A stretch of 64,000 nt of DNA from an uncultured Dorea sp. (lineage in GTDB: Bacteria > Bacillota > Clostridia > Lachnospirales > Lachnospiraceae), in contig CAJUMF010000011.1 of the NCBI GenBank assembly GCA_910586965.1, positions 1-64,000 on the forward strand. Direction: 5' to 3'. Within the stretch, counting starts at the first letter, position 1. Each line of letters begins with the position of its first letter. The position numbers were made by a program, and so were the translations under genes. The notes under the pieces are model-generated. The model did no database searches. It was not told where the DNA came from and was given only the letters and a program-made list of their open reading frames with translations. Shown one piece after another: positions 44,621 through 54,464 of the stretch.

Positions 44621-45334
44621 TCAGATTTTTTCTCTCATTTGTTTTAAAATTCTTTTTTCCATTCTTGAGACCTGCACCTGCGAGATGCCAAGCTCCTCTC
44701 CGACCTGCGTCTGTGTTCGGTTTGCAAAATATCTCAGATAGATAAGCTGACGCTCCTTTTGCTCCAGAGCCATAAGAAGATTTCCGAGAACCATATGGTC
44801 CAGTATTTTATCCTCCTGTCTTTCCTGCCCCGGAAGCTTGTCCATCAGACGGATTTCCTGCCCGTCCTTTTGGTAAATAGATTTTTGCAGTGATTCTATG
44901 TCACCGCTTGCCTCCATCGCCATAGTCAACTCCTCTACTGATACGGAAAGCTCCTCTGCAATCTCAGACAGGAGCGGTTCTCTTCCGAGAATTTCCTGAA
45001 GCCTCTCCTGACAAAGATAAGCTTTATACGCCAACTCCTTAAGTGACCGACTGACCTTGATCATCCCATCATCCCTTAAAAACCTTTTGATCTCTCCGGA
45101 AATCATGGGAACCGCATAGGTGGAGAACTTGACATTGTAATTCAGATCAAACTTGTCGATTGCCTTCAAAAGTCCAATATTTCCAATCTGAAACAAATCC
45201 TCCGCCTCCACCCCGCGGCCTAAAAAACGTTTTACAATACACCAGACTAATCCCGCATTCTCTTCTACCAACTGTGCTCTTGCTTCTTCATCCCCATTGT
45301 GAGACTTCTGAATTAAAGCGATTGTGCGGTCCAT
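44621..45334 (-). CDS. sigF: Forespore sigma factor SigF
   Basis: The 237-residue sigma-70 family protein has region 2 (GLVWCIVKRFLGRGVEAEDLFQIGNIGLLKAIDKFD, NVKFSTYAVPMI), region 3 and a region 4 helix-turn-helix (TQTQVGEELGISQVQVSRMEKRIL). It directs early forespore transcription once SpoIIAB releases it. It is third in the spoIIAA-spoIIAB-sigF operon and overlaps spoIIAB by 22 bases, the normal coupling. Confidence 0.96.
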   Translation of the reverse strand: MDRTIALIQKSHNGDEEARAQLVEENAGLVWCIVKRFLGRGVEAEDLFQIGNIGLLKAIDKFDLNYNVKFSTYAVPMISGEIKRFLRDDGMIKVSRSLKELAYKAYLCQERLQEILGREPLLSEIAEELSVSVEELTMAMEASGDIESLQKSIYQKDGQEIRLMDKLPGQERQEDKILDHMVLGNLLMALEQKERQLIYLRYFANRTQTQVGEELGISQVQVSRMEKRILKQMREKI

Positions 45335-45768
45335 AATCTCCGTCCTTTACCGATTGTTTTTTCCATCTTTACAACAGTTCCATTTCCCGGTTCAGATACC
45401 ACCTCAAGCTTATCCATAAAGGCCTCCATAAAGGAAAATCCCATACCGGAACGCTCAAGCTCCGGCTTACTTGTAAAAAGAGGTTCCATCGCCTGCTTAA
45501 TATCTTCAATTCCTTTTCCCTCGTCCCTGACTTCAAGGAAAAGTGTCTGCCCCTTTGTGCGGCAATGTATGTAGATGTTATGTATCTCGTTTTCATACCC
45601 ATGGATGATCGCATTTGTCACTGCTTCTGACACTGCGGTCTTTACATCTGACACCTCCTCCACCGTTGGATTGAGGGAAGTCATAAAAGATGCAACCGTC
45701 ACTCTGGCAAATGATTCGTTTGAAGAACGGCTGTCAAATATTACCTGCATTTCATTGGTGTTTTCCAT
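45313..45768 (-). CDS. spoIIAB: Anti-sigma F factor and kinase SpoIIAB
   Basis: The 151-residue GHKL-type serine kinase holds SigF and phosphorylates SpoIIAA. The ATP-binding boxes are clear: N box EAVTNAIIHGYEN, G1 DEGKGIEDI, G2 ERSGMGFSFM. The gene follows the spoIIAA stop immediately, and its end overlaps sigF. Length and position are standard. Confidence 0.96.
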   Translation of the reverse strand: MENTNEMQVIFDSRSSNESFARVTVASFMTSLNPTVEEVSDVKTAVSEAVTNAIIHGYENEIHNIYIHCRTKGQTLFLEVRDEGKGIEDIKQAMEPLFTSKPELERSGMGFSFMEAFMDKLEVVSEPGNGTVVKMEKTIGKGRRLWTAQSL

Positions 45769-46080
45769 TTAATTATCCTCCTCATAAATCTGCATTATTT
45801 TTGTCACTCCGGACATGGTCAATATCTTTTTCATTCTTTCTCCCACATGTACTGCACATATTTCTCCGCCCAGCATATAGACTTTCCTATACCTTCCCAT
45901 AATGACACCAATTCCTGAACTATCCATAAAATCTGTCTCCTTAAAATCAAAAATAACATACCGAATATGATTTCTCTCTATCAGATGGTCTGATTCCTTT
46001 CTCAGCTCTTCCGAATTATGATGGTCAATTTCACCCGGAAGAAAGATGGTCAGACAATTTTCCTGTACCTGATATTTCAT
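45769..46080 (-). CDS. spoIIAA: Anti-anti-sigma factor SpoIIAA
   Basis: The 103-residue STAS-domain protein frees SigF when dephosphorylated. The phosphorylated serine lies in FMDSSGIGVIMGRY. The second of two neighbouring ATGs (46080) was chosen because GGAGG stands six bases before it. It is the first gene of the sporulation block. Confidence 0.95.
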   Translation of the reverse strand: MKYQVQENCLTIFLPGEIDHHNSEELRKESDHLIERNHIRYVIFDFKETDFMDSSGIGVIMGRYRKVYMLGGEICAVHVGERMKKILTMSGVTKIMQIYEEDN

Positions 46081-46112
46081 ATACATCCTCCTTCATTTTT
46101 TTATATAAGAAA

Positions 46113-46140
46113 AAGGATATGCATCCCTTTGCATATCCTT
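46113..46140 (-). terminator. Terminator between the TPR gene and spoIIAA
   Basis: An 11-base stem (AAGGATATGCA and complement, 6-base loop) is followed on the minus strand by TTTTTC. It ends the valS-to-TPR operon only about 30 bases before the spoIIAA start, leaving little room for a spoIIA promoter, which may overlap the stem. Confidence 0.75.
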
Positions 46141-46156
46141 CTCTTTCGTAATTTAT

Positions 46157-47572
46157 CTATTCTGATTCGTCCTGATCTTCCTGGTCTTCCTGTGCAGCTT
46201 CATCATCCTGTTCCCTCTGGGCGCCCTGATCACCTTTCGTGTTCTGACCATCCAACGCCTTTTGAGCTGTTCCTGCCGCTTCTTTGCCCTTATACTTTTC
46301 AACCAGCTTCTGGTAACGGATATTCGCCTTGTCCTGCTCGCCCTTCTTCTCAAAAGACTGTGCAAGAAGAAGCAATGCTTTTCCATCCTGGTAGCCTTCC
46401 TCCATCTTTACAACCTTTTCCAAACTGCTGATGGCCCCGTCGTAATCCCCGGATTCAAACTCATCACCTGCGGTATCATACAACTTCTCACACATCCGGG
46501 GAAACAGGGAATCAGCCACTTCCTCATATCTGCTCTTTCCAATCTTTCCAAGGGAATCCGGAGATACCTTGAGCATCTGCTCCAACATCTCCTTGTCACT
46601 CATATCCTCCGCTGAAAAATGTCTGGCAACATCCAGTACTATCTCATAACTCTCTTGCGTAGATGCGGACTTCTCTTTCAAGTCTTCGCTCTCCTCACTG
46701 TTGGCCCGGTACTCCTCCAGCTCAGTCTTAAGAGCACTGATCTGCGCCTCCTGTGTGGCGATTCTGTCACTGAATGATATCACCCGCTCATTAAGCTTCT
46801 TCTGTCTCCCTACCGACACTGCCGGCATAATTAAAAACCACATAACCGCAGCACCGACAAGCACACCGACAGCAATATTTAAAAATGTATGGAGGCCCGA
46901 ATTCTCTTTAAATACAGAGGACGCCGGCTGGATGATCGTCTCATTTCCGATATTATAAGTAACCGTCTGCTCCTGTCTTGCCTCTCCGCCTTTTCCTCTG
47001 TCCCTTGCACGGCTCGGTCTGGACTTGCGGATCTGCGTGATCTCGTGCATATAACGAAGGGTAGTCTCGTCCGTAGTATCCAGCTTATGCGCCGTCCGAA
47101 GCTCTTTTCTTGCCGCTGAAAACTGCTCTGTCTGTATATAGAGAAGCGCCAAAAGCTGATGGGCCTTCACGTAAGACGGATGGGCAGCGATTGCTTTCTT
47201 GAGCTGGATGATCGCCAGATCTTCCCCATTCTGCCCCGCAAGCTCAATACTTTGGTTAAACAACTTCACCGCCTGGTTAATGCTTTCAAGCTCACCCGGA
47301 ACTTCCTGTATCTTGCCAATATAATAATTTGCAACATTATCCTCAGACTGAAAATTCTTGCTGAGAATCCACTCTACAAGTGCCTCAACCACATCTCCCC
47401 TGCCGTAATAGACAAGCCCGAGAAGATTCCTCGCCGCAATATTCCCGCGATTGTACTGCAGACTTCGCCGCAGGGACGTAACCGCCCCGCTCATATCCCG
47501 AATATTCGCTTTCTTCAGACCGTCGTTATACCAGTAGTTTGATTGGTACATCAGCTTTGTTGTATATTCCAT
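46157..47572 (-). CDS. Membrane TPR-repeat protein with coiled coil
   Basis: The 471-residue protein has N-terminal TPR repeats (about residues 15-180: NIAARNLLGLVYYGRGDVVEALVEWILS, AAHPSYVKAHQLLALLYIQTEQFSAARKELR), then a membrane helix (LNIAVGVLVGAAVMWFLIM), a coiled coil (about 260-300), more TPR-like helices (residues about 350-430) and an acidic Gln/Asp/Glu tail. It has no signal peptide, so the N-terminal repeats should be in the cytosol. The partner is unknown. It is last in the operon with valS and folC. Confidence 0.75.
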   Translation of the reverse strand: MEYTTKLMYQSNYWYNDGLKKANIRDMSGAVTSLRRSLQYNRGNIAARNLLGLVYYGRGDVVEALVEWILSKNFQSEDNVANYYIGKIQEVPGELESINQAVKLFNQSIELAGQNGEDLAIIQLKKAIAAHPSYVKAHQLLALLYIQTEQFSAARKELRTAHKLDTTDETTLRYMHEITQIRKSRPSRARDRGKGGEARQEQTVTYNIGNETIIQPASSVFKENSGLHTFLNIAVGVLVGAAVMWFLIMPAVSVGRQKKLNERVISFSDRIATQEAQISALKTELEEYRANSEESEDLKEKSASTQESYEIVLDVARHFSAEDMSDKEMLEQMLKVSPDSLGKIGKSRYEEVADSLFPRMCEKLYDTAGDEFESGDYDGAISSLEKVVKMEEGYQDGKALLLLAQSFEKKGEQDKANIRYQKLVEKYKGKEAAGTAQKALDGQNTKGDQGAQREQDDEAAQEDQEDQDESE

Positions 47573-47600
47573 AGACTATTATAACCTCTTTTTATCTCCG

Positions 47601-47735
47601 CTATTTCGTCTGTTCTATCATCTCACGCAGAATATCCGTCATGTCTGTCAAATCCTCCTGATAAACCGCGCCTTCAATATCCTCTACTTCCAGACTTGGC
47701 TGGAACTTTTTCAGTTCTTCTGCAAAATCTAACAT
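47601..47735 (-). CDS. Tiny protein orf44 between folC and the TPR gene
   Basis: The 44-residue product (MLDFAEELKKFQPSLEVEDIEGAVYQ...) is acidic and helical, with a short repeat of DxxDxxxEM. AGGAGG stands nine bases before the ATG, and the start overlaps the folC stop by 7 bases. These two facts support translation. I do not recognise it. Confidence 0.6.
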   Translation of the reverse strand: MLDFAEELKKFQPSLEVEDIEGAVYQEDLTDMTDILREMIEQTK

Positions 47736-49063
47736 TGCCTTTCGCCTCCTGCAAAATATTTCTTCACGGCACCCACCAGATAAAGAGAACCAAGGCAATA
47801 AATCTCACTGCCTCCCCGCATCTTATAAGCATCCTCAATTGCATCCTCAATACCGCTGCTTACATATACCGGAGCAGATGTATATCTCCGAAAAATCTCT
47901 CCCAACTCATCCGCCGGCACTCGCCGCCTGTCAGCAATCTCTGTCACTATATATCTCTTTGCTCTGATGTTCCGGCAAAGGTATTCTATCATCTGTTCGT
48001 ATTTTTTGTCAGACACCACTGAGAATATCACTACCGGAAGCTCACAGTTCCCGGAAACTTCGCCAATGCTCTCTGCAAATGCCTCCAATGCTCCAAGATT
48101 GTGTGCTCCATCCACCATAAAATGCGGAGCTGCCATCTCCATCCGCCCTTCCCATCTGACAGATGCTATGGCTTTTGCCCATTTCCTCCGGCAGATCTCA
48201 CAATCCTGAAACACATACTCTAATGCCTGAAGTGCAAGCTCTGCATTCATGACCTGATAGAGACCACCGTTAGAAACCTGCCATGTAATATCTTTATCAT
48301 ACGCATTATTTCTCGAAAATGCAATACAGTTTCGGCCTGCTTCCCGAATTTCGTACGCACAATTCGTGATTTCTCTACACGGAGCCTTTCTTTCTGACGC
48401 GATTCGCCGAATGACTCCCGCCGCAGCCCGACAGCTTCCATCAAAAAAAACGGGAATATTCTTCTTTATGATCCCTGCCTTTTCGTAGGCAATCTGTTCC
48501 ACAGTATCTCCAAGGATCTCTGTATGGTCAAGGCTGATTGATGTGATCACTGTAAGGAAAGGTGAACCCGGCGCATTTGTCGCATCCAGCCTTCCCCCAA
48601 GACCCGTCTCGAGTATAATATACTCTACATCCGAATGTGCGAACACCATCATTCCCATTCCAAAAAGGAACTCAAAATAAGATGGATGCGAAGTTCCTTC
48701 CTCCTCCATCTTTTGCGCAACCTTCAATGTCTTTAAAAACACTTGATAGAAGGTATCATCATCCACCAGCTTCCGGTCAATCTGAATCCTCTCATTGATC
48801 TTTATCAGATGGGGGGATGTAAAGAATCCCGTCCGCTTTTCCTCCGCTTGTAAAACAGCCTGTATATATGCGCACACAGAACCTTTCCCATTGGTCCCCG
48901 CCACATGTATGATCTTCCTGTCAAAACCAGGATTCCCAAGCCGTTCAAGAAACAATCTTGTGTGTTCCAGGGAATGCTTCTTCGTGAATCTTGGAAGATC
49001 TTCAATGTAATCTACTGCCTCTTTATAATTTTTCGGTATCCTGTCTGACATCATATTCTCCAT
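47729..49063 (-). CDS. folC: Folylpolyglutamate/dihydrofolate synthase
   Basis: The 444-residue Mur-ligase-fold enzyme adds glutamates to folates. It has the opening YKEAVDYIEDLPRF, the P-loop VAGTNGKGSVCAYI, TSPHLIKINERIQI, ILETGLGGRLDATN, SLDHTEILGDTVEQIAYEKAGIIK and VDGAHNLGALEAF. The ATG at 49063 shares its A with the upstream TAA stop (TAATG), with GGAAG before it. It lies inside the valS operon, a common neighbour in Firmicutes. Confidence 0.94.
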   Translation of the reverse strand: MENMMSDRIPKNYKEAVDYIEDLPRFTKKHSLEHTRLFLERLGNPGFDRKIIHVAGTNGKGSVCAYIQAVLQAEEKRTGFFTSPHLIKINERIQIDRKLVDDDTFYQVFLKTLKVAQKMEEEGTSHPSYFEFLFGMGMMVFAHSDVEYIILETGLGGRLDATNAPGSPFLTVITSISLDHTEILGDTVEQIAYEKAGIIKKNIPVFFDGSCRAAAGVIRRIASERKAPCREITNCAYEIREAGRNCIAFSRNNAYDKDITWQVSNGGLYQVMNAELALQALEYVFQDCEICRRKWAKAIASVRWEGRMEMAAPHFMVDGAHNLGALEAFAESIGEVSGNCELPVVIFSVVSDKKYEQMIEYLCRNIRAKRYIVTEIADRRRVPADELGEIFRRYTSAPVYVSSGIEDAIEDAYKMRGGSEIYCLGSLYLVGAVKKYFAGGERQC

Positions 49064-51273
49064 TAATTTTCTTCCGGCTGTGCCTGCTCCTGCCACGACT
49101 TTGTGATATCTGTTCCTGTTCCTTCCTGCACAACCAGCTTTCCTTCCTGATAAATGTATTTATTAGAAGCTCTGAACACGGTATTGCTGGAGCCCATCTG
49201 GATCACAGACACCGTGTCGCCTTCTTTCAGATTCGTCTCCGGCAACTCAATCCGCGTATTGTTAAGAAACGTGCTCTTCTGCCTTTCCTCATTGACAAAC
49301 ACCTTGCTGTTTCCGGTAAAGTTCTCCCCGTACAGGCTGATACTTCCGTCAAGATGCTCCATCACATCTGTCACTGTCACATCCCGCACCCCCATCATCA
49401 TATGCGGCTCCTTCACAGGCATCTCGCCATCCCCGTAGACATACTGTTTCCCGTAAAGGATGTCATACTGCAAAAGCTCTAAGTCTTTCAGGTAATCCTT
49501 CGTCTTCCTCCGCCCCTGGTGATAGTTGAACACCGTTCCGGCATGGATGTCAAGCCGCTCGAACACATCCGCCATAATCTGATAGGCAGGAATATTCCTG
49601 TCCTCCTTTTTAAGGCCGATGTTATCCCAGATCACATAGTTCGTATTGTAGAGGTAACGCCCCTTGAGATCTTCTGCCTTAAGGCCCAGTGTCGGAAGAT
49701 GATCCCCGTAAAACACGATTACGGACGGCTCGTTCCGCTCCTCCACCGCCTTCACCAGATTGCCCGCAAATTCATCCATGCCGTACACCTGGTTCACATA
49801 GTATTCCCAGCGGTTCTTAAGCGCCTCATCCTCAATCCCTTCCACCGTAATCTCCGGATTCTCGATGACCTTCTCCTCCGGGTAATCCCCGTGTCCCTGA
49901 AGGCTTACGCAGAACACAAAGTCCTGCTGCTCGGTCGTGTCCATAGATTCCATAATATGCTGAATCAGGATGTCATCTTTCGCCCACCCGTTCTCGGTAA
50001 ACTGTAAGATGTTCATAAATTCCTTGCTCGTATAAGAGTCAAACCCGATATGGTCAAACACCTTGGCACGGCTGTAAAAATTCCCGCCGTTATTGTGGAG
50101 CGCATGGGTTCCGTAACCGAGAGCGCTGAGTGCCGACGCCGCGCTCTCACTCTGACGCTCCTTGAGCACCGTCTTATACGGATACTCCCCCGGCCCGAAA
50201 TACCGGAGATTCATGCCCGTAAGCACCTCAAACTCTGTGTTCGCCGTTCCCGCGCCCACAGAAGGCACCTTAAAATACCCGGAAGAAAAATTTTCATACA
50301 TCTTCCGAAGGTTCGGGCTGGCATCTTTAGAAGTCGTAAAAAACTCCGACTCCGCCACATCAAAATAAGACTCAAGCTGCACAAAGATGATATTGGGCTT
50401 TTTGCTGTCCTTAAGCCCGGTCTCGCTTTTCACGATACTGCCGTTATCAGAAAGCCTTGCAATCGACTTCTCATTATATTCATTCGGCTCATTAATACCT
50501 GTATTAAACACACTGGCCATAAAGCAGTAGGGCAGCCCATAATCCTCATAGGCAAATGCAATATTTCCGAAATAAGTAGACACCACTCTCTCGTCAATCG
50601 CCGCGTCCGTGGCAACCGCGTACAGCGCCGCGCAGGCTGCAATCCCTGCCAGCGCCCGGATGCGGTGTACCTTTCCGTTATACTGCCCGCCGCGCCGCCA
50701 CATAGAAACGACCCACACGGTAACCGCGCCGATGCCCACCATCACCATGACAAGCTCAAATCCGTTAAAATAATTATTGATAAGGGAAACCGCGTCCGTG
50801 GCAACCTTAAGGTCCTGCGCGTTAAAAGGCGTCACCCGCTTAATCAGCATATAGCCGTTGCACACCCCGAGCACCATCCAGAGGACACCTATGATAATCC
50901 GCACAAAGACCCTTCGCTTAAACAGATACACGACGGAAAATGTCATGAATATCATAAACGCATTGTACAGAAATACTAACGGAGTCTCCGTCATGTATTC
51001 CCACGCCCGGATTGCAGAATGCCTGGAAATCGCCTCGATGGCAAAATTGATCAGGCAGGCGAGGAGCGCATGGAACAACAGCGAGAGCCGGTTCATCCAC
51101 CGATAAACCGGCTGCATCCTTCTGGCAAACGCGCTGTTCCTGCGCTCCTCAAGGATTCTCTGCCGACGTTCCTTCCTCGCTCTCCAATATTCTGCAATAT
51201 CTTCTTTCTTCAGATGTTTAAGCCTGTGAAACGCCCCTTTTATATCGGGCCTTTTTAACTGGATCTTCTTCAT
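49063..51273 (-). CDS. LTA synthase-like membrane sulfatase-family protein
   Basis: The 736-residue protein has five N-terminal membrane helices (about residues 60-210) and an extracellular sulfatase-like domain. The nucleophile is the Thr in VGAGTANTEFEVLTG; metal-binding signatures are HNNGGNFYSRAKVFDHIGFD and YGDHLPTLG. The family transfers glycerol phosphate from phosphatidylglycerol to lipoteichoic acid or membrane glycans. After about residue 620 a beta-rich IPT/TIG-like domain (ISLYGENFTGNSKVFVN) is added, not present in classic LtaS. The ATG at 51273 was chosen over a TTG four codons earlier. Confidence 0.85.
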   Translation of the reverse strand: MKKIQLKRPDIKGAFHRLKHLKKEDIAEYWRARKERRQRILEERRNSAFARRMQPVYRWMNRLSLLFHALLACLINFAIEAISRHSAIRAWEYMTETPLVFLYNAFMIFMTFSVVYLFKRRVFVRIIIGVLWMVLGVCNGYMLIKRVTPFNAQDLKVATDAVSLINNYFNGFELVMVMVGIGAVTVWVVSMWRRGGQYNGKVHRIRALAGIAACAALYAVATDAAIDERVVSTYFGNIAFAYEDYGLPYCFMASVFNTGINEPNEYNEKSIARLSDNGSIVKSETGLKDSKKPNIIFVQLESYFDVAESEFFTTSKDASPNLRKMYENFSSGYFKVPSVGAGTANTEFEVLTGMNLRYFGPGEYPYKTVLKERQSESAASALSALGYGTHALHNNGGNFYSRAKVFDHIGFDSYTSKEFMNILQFTENGWAKDDILIQHIMESMDTTEQQDFVFCVSLQGHGDYPEEKVIENPEITVEGIEDEALKNRWEYYVNQVYGMDEFAGNLVKAVEERNEPSVIVFYGDHLPTLGLKAEDLKGRYLYNTNYVIWDNIGLKKEDRNIPAYQIMADVFERLDIHAGTVFNYHQGRRKTKDYLKDLELLQYDILYGKQYVYGDGEMPVKEPHMMMGVRDVTVTDVMEHLDGSISLYGENFTGNSKVFVNEERQKSTFLNNTRIELPETNLKEGDTVSVIQMGSSNTVFRASNKYIYQEGKLVVQEGTGTDITKSWQEQAQPEEN

Positions 51274-51332
51274 AATAAAATGCAATCTCCCAACAAATCA
51301 GGCTGCAGCGGATACCTGTTATGCCAGCCTTA

Positions 51333-51386
51333 CTTTCTAGTTCTGCCTTGCTTTCTAGTTTTGCCTTGCTTTCTAGCTCTGCCTTG
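51333..51386. repeat. Three 18-bp tandem repeats at the valS 3' end
   Basis: Units 51333-51350, 51351-51368 and 51369-51386 share CTTTCTAGnTnTGCCTTG. Units differ at one or two bases. The unit includes the valS stop codon (TAG) and four codons before it, so copies can be gained or lost without changing the protein. Confidence 0.9.
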
Positions 51387-54030
51387 CCTTCAATCCCTCA
51401 AGCCTCTCCTGAACTTTCGCCATCATCTCGCGGTACGTCTCAAGTTTCTTCTGCTCTTCCTCAATCTTCGCCTGAGGAGCCTTGCTCATGAATTTCTCAT
51501 TTTTCAGCATCCCGTCCGCCCGGGCAATTTCCTTGGTCAGACGTTTCTCTTCCTTCGTCAGACGCTCCATCTCCTGCTCAAAATCAACCAGATCCTCAAG
51601 CGGCAGATACACTGACGCATCCGGCACAACAACAGACACCGCATCCTCCGCGATTCCCTCCTTATCGTGCTGAATCTTAAGCTCGCTCACCGCCGCCATC
51701 ATCTGCGCCGCGTCGCTGAGACACGCAAAGCCGCTGCAAAGCTCCTCATCCTCACACACAATGTACACCTTGGCTTTTCTGGAGTTCGGCACGTTCATCT
51801 CCGCCCGGACATTCCGCACGCCGCGGATAATCTCCTTATAGTGCTCCACAATCCTTTCCGCCGCCGGGGAACTTAACGCCTCGTCATACTCCGGCCACGC
51901 AGACATCATCAGAGACTCTTCCTCCGGAATCAGCTTGCTGTAAATCTCCTCCGTCACGAAGGGCATATACGGGTGAAGAAGTTTCAGCGCTTTTTTCAGC
52001 ACCTCCCTCAGCGTCCACAGCGCGTCGTTGGCGCTCTGCGCGTCCTCATCCCCATGATAGATCCGATATTTTGCAAGCTCGATATACCAGTCGCAGAACT
52101 CATCCCAGATAAAATCATATAACTTGGACAGCGCGATGCCAAGCTCGAACTTATCCATATTTTCCGTCACGTCTTTTACAAGCTGGTTGCACTTAGACAT
52201 AATCCACCGGTCAGCCGGACGGAAAGTATTTCCATCAGGTTCGTCAAGCTCCTTCTCGTCAAGGTTCATCATGATGAAACGCGACGCGTTCCACACTTTA
52301 TTGGCAAAGTTGCGGCTTGCCTCAACCCGCTCATTGTAAAAACGCATATCGTTGCCCGGCGCATTTCCCGTCACAAGAGTCATACGGAGAGCGTCCGCAC
52401 CGTACTGGTCGATAATCTCCAGCGGGTCAATGCCATTTCCCAGAGACTTGCTCATCTTGCGCCCCAGAGAATCCCTTATCAGCCCGTGAATGAACACGGT
52501 ATGGAACGGTGATTTACCAGTATGTGCATATCCGGAGAATACCATACGGATTACCCAGAAGAAAATAATGTCATATCCGGTGACAAGCACGTCCGTCGGG
52601 TAAAAATAATCTAAGTCCTCGGTCTTCTCCGGCCATCCAAGCACAGAGAACGGCCACAGCGCAGAGGAAAACCATGTATCCAGCGTATCCTCGTCCTGGG
52701 TCATATGTTTGCAGCCGCACTTCGGGCAAACGCCCGGTTTCGTCCTTGACACGACCATCTCGCCGCACTCGTCGCAGTAGTACGCCGGAATCCTGTGTCC
52801 CCACCAAATCTGCCTGGAGATGCACCAGTCGCGGATATTCTCAAGCCAGTGAAGGTAAATCTTGTCAAACCGCTCCGGCACGAACTTAAGCTCACCGTTT
52901 TTCACCGCCTGGATTGCCGGTTTCGCCAGCTCTTCCATGCGGACAAACCACTGCTGTTTTACCAGAGGCTCTACTGTCGTGTGGCACCGGTCGTGGGTTC
53001 CTACATTGTGGCTGTGGGGAACAACTTTCACCAAAAGCCCCTGCTCCTCAAGCTCCTTCACCATCAGCTCACGGGCTGCGTAGCGCTCCATCCCCGCATA
53101 CTTCCCGCCGTTTTCATTGATGGTGGCATCGTCATTCATCACATTGATTTCCGGCAGGTTGTGGCGTTTCCCAACCTCGAAATCGTTAGGGTCATGAGCC
53201 GGCGTAATCTTCACCGCGCCCGTACCGAACTCCTTGTCAACGTAAGCATCCGCAACAATCGGTATCTCTTTTCCCACCAGCGGCAGAATCGCTTTCTTTC
53301 CTACAATATCTTTATAGCGCTCGTCATCCGGGTGAACCGCGATGGCAGTGTCTCCAAGCATCGTCTCCGGACGCGTCGTGGCAATCTCAAGGTAATCATC
53401 GCTCCCTACAAGCGGATACTTGATATGCCAGAAATGCCCGTCCTGCTCCTCATGCTCAACCTCCGCGTCAGAAAGGGAAGTCTTGCACACCGGACACCAG
53501 TTGATAATCCTGGAACCCTTATAGATATATCCTTCCTCATAAAGCTTGATAAATACTTCCTCAACCGCTTTTGAGCATCCCTCGTCCATGGTAAAACGCT
53601 CCCTGTCCCAATCGCAGGAAACGCCAAGCTTTTTCAGCTGCCCCTCGATGGTTCCGGCATACTCCTCTTTCCACTGCCAGGTGCGCTCAAGAAACTTCTC
53701 GCGCCCCAGCTCTTTTTTATCAATCCCTTCGTCCTTAAGCTGGTTCGTCACCTTGACCTCCGTGGAAATCGCCGCGTGGTCCGTACCCGGCACCCAGAGC
53801 GCATTGTACCCCTGCATCCTCTTATACCGGATTAAAATGTCCTGGAGCGTGTTATCCAGGGCATGACCCATATGCAGCTTTCCGGTAATGTTCGGAGGCG
53901 GCATCACCGTCGTAAACGGCTTTTTCTCCCTGTCCGCCTCCGCGTGGAAATACTTACTCTCACACCACTTCTCATAAAGCTTTGCCTCAATCTCCTTCGG
54001 ATTGTAGGTTTTGTTCAGATTCTCACCCAT
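51373..54030 (-). CDS. valS: Valyl-tRNA synthetase
   Basis: The 885-residue class I synthetase charges tRNA-Val. It has the HIGH-type motif [17 protein letters not shown] (residues about 45-60), the KMSKS motif [11 protein letters not shown] (about 530), the editing domain ([19 protein letters not shown]), two zinc-binding CxxC pairs ([21 protein letters not shown]) and a C-terminal coiled-coil arm (about 810-880). AAGGAGAG precedes the ATG. Expression is controlled by the T-box leader upstream. Confidence 0.97.
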   Translation of the reverse strand: MGENLNKTYNPKEIEAKLYEKWCESKYFHAEADREKKPFTTVMPPPNITGKLHMGHALDNTLQDILIRYKRMQGYNALWVPGTDHAAISTEVKVTNQLKDEGIDKKELGREKFLERTWQWKEEYAGTIEGQLKKLGVSCDWDRERFTMDEGCSKAVEEVFIKLYEEGYIYKGSRIINWCPVCKTSLSDAEVEHEEQDGHFWHIKYPLVGSDDYLEIATTRPETMLGDTAIAVHPDDERYKDIVGKKAILPLVGKEIPIVADAYVDKEFGTGAVKITPAHDPNDFEVGKRHNLPEINVMNDDATINENGGKYAGMERYAARELMVKELEEQGLLVKVVPHSHNVGTHDRCHTTVEPLVKQQWFVRMEELAKPAIQAVKNGELKFVPERFDKIYLHWLENIRDWCISRQIWWGHRIPAYYCDECGEMVVSRTKPGVCPKCGCKHMTQDEDTLDTWFSSALWPFSVLGWPEKTEDLDYFYPTDVLVTGYDIIFFWVIRMVFSGYAHTGKSPFHTVFIHGLIRDSLGRKMSKSLGNGIDPLEIIDQYGADALRMTLVTGNAPGNDMRFYNERVEASRNFANKVWNASRFIMMNLDEKELDEPDGNTFRPADRWIMSKCNQLVKDVTENMDKFELGIALSKLYDFIWDEFCDWYIELAKYRIYHGDEDAQSANDALWTLREVLKKALKLLHPYMPFVTEEIYSKLIPEEESLMMSAWPEYDEALSSPAAERIVEHYKEIIRGVRNVRAEMNVPNSRKAKVYIVCEDEELCSGFACLSDAAQMMAAVSELKIQHDKEGIAEDAVSVVVPDASVYLPLEDLVDFEQEMERLTKEEKRLTKEIARADGMLKNEKFMSKAPQAKIEEEQKKLETYREMMAKVQERLEGLKARQS

Positions 54031-54084
54031 ACTCTCTCTCCTTAGTTTCTAAGATTTTCACAAACTTTTCACAAATGAGGACGT

Positions 54085-54114
54085 AAAAAACCGCCCTCTA
54101 CGCTGTAAAGGGCG
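54085..54114 (-). terminator. T-box terminator hairpin of valS
   Basis: The stem GCCCTTTACAGCGTAGAGGGC is followed by GGTTTTTT on the minus strand. It would be the transcription-off conformation when tRNA-Val is charged. Confidence 0.85.
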
Positions 54115-54376
54115 ATTTATCATCGCGGTACCACCTTTATTTATATAGAAAAACGCTCTATATCTCATCTTATTCGATAACGGGAACGACTCCGGGACTG
54201 CCTAGCGTCTGCGTCTGTCTGCGGTTTTCTCACACTCACAGCGGTTCAGCAATCCGGCTCAAAAGCTACCTTCCGCACCTTACATTCTGAAACGGCTCTC
54301 AGCCTCCTTGCCGCTCTCTCTGTCAGGGCAAATGCGCGTACTCCTCTTTTTCATCGCCTTTAAGGTTTTTAAACTA
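54085..54376 (-). promoter_or_regulatory. T-box leader of valS
   Basis: The 290-base leader carries the T-box consensus AGGTGGTACCGCG (54124-54136), then a terminator (54085-54114) whose stem AGAGGGCG/CGCCCTnT is followed by TTTTTT on the minus strand. Uncharged tRNA-Val would stabilise the antiterminator. A candidate specifier codon GUA (54267-54269, in GGTAGC) fits valine. The promoter stands directly before it. Confidence 0.92.
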
Positions 54377-54382
54377 TTGACT

Positions 54383-54411
54383 ATCATAGCGACCAGTAAG
54401 GGATTTGTCAA
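54383..54411 (-). promoter_or_regulatory. Promoter of the valS operon
   Basis: On the minus strand TTGACA and TATGAT are separated by 17 bases. Transcription would start near 54376, at the beginning of the T-box leader. Confidence 0.75.
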
Positions 54412-54464
54412 GGAAATTCGGCGTATTTCAGAAAGTCTTAAGAGTTGGGGAATGCTTTGAACAT

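Noticed and set aside
49519..50979. Long plus-strand open frames opposite the LTA synthase-like gene
   Set aside because: They are His/Arg-rich antisense frames produced by the codon use of the true minus-strand gene.
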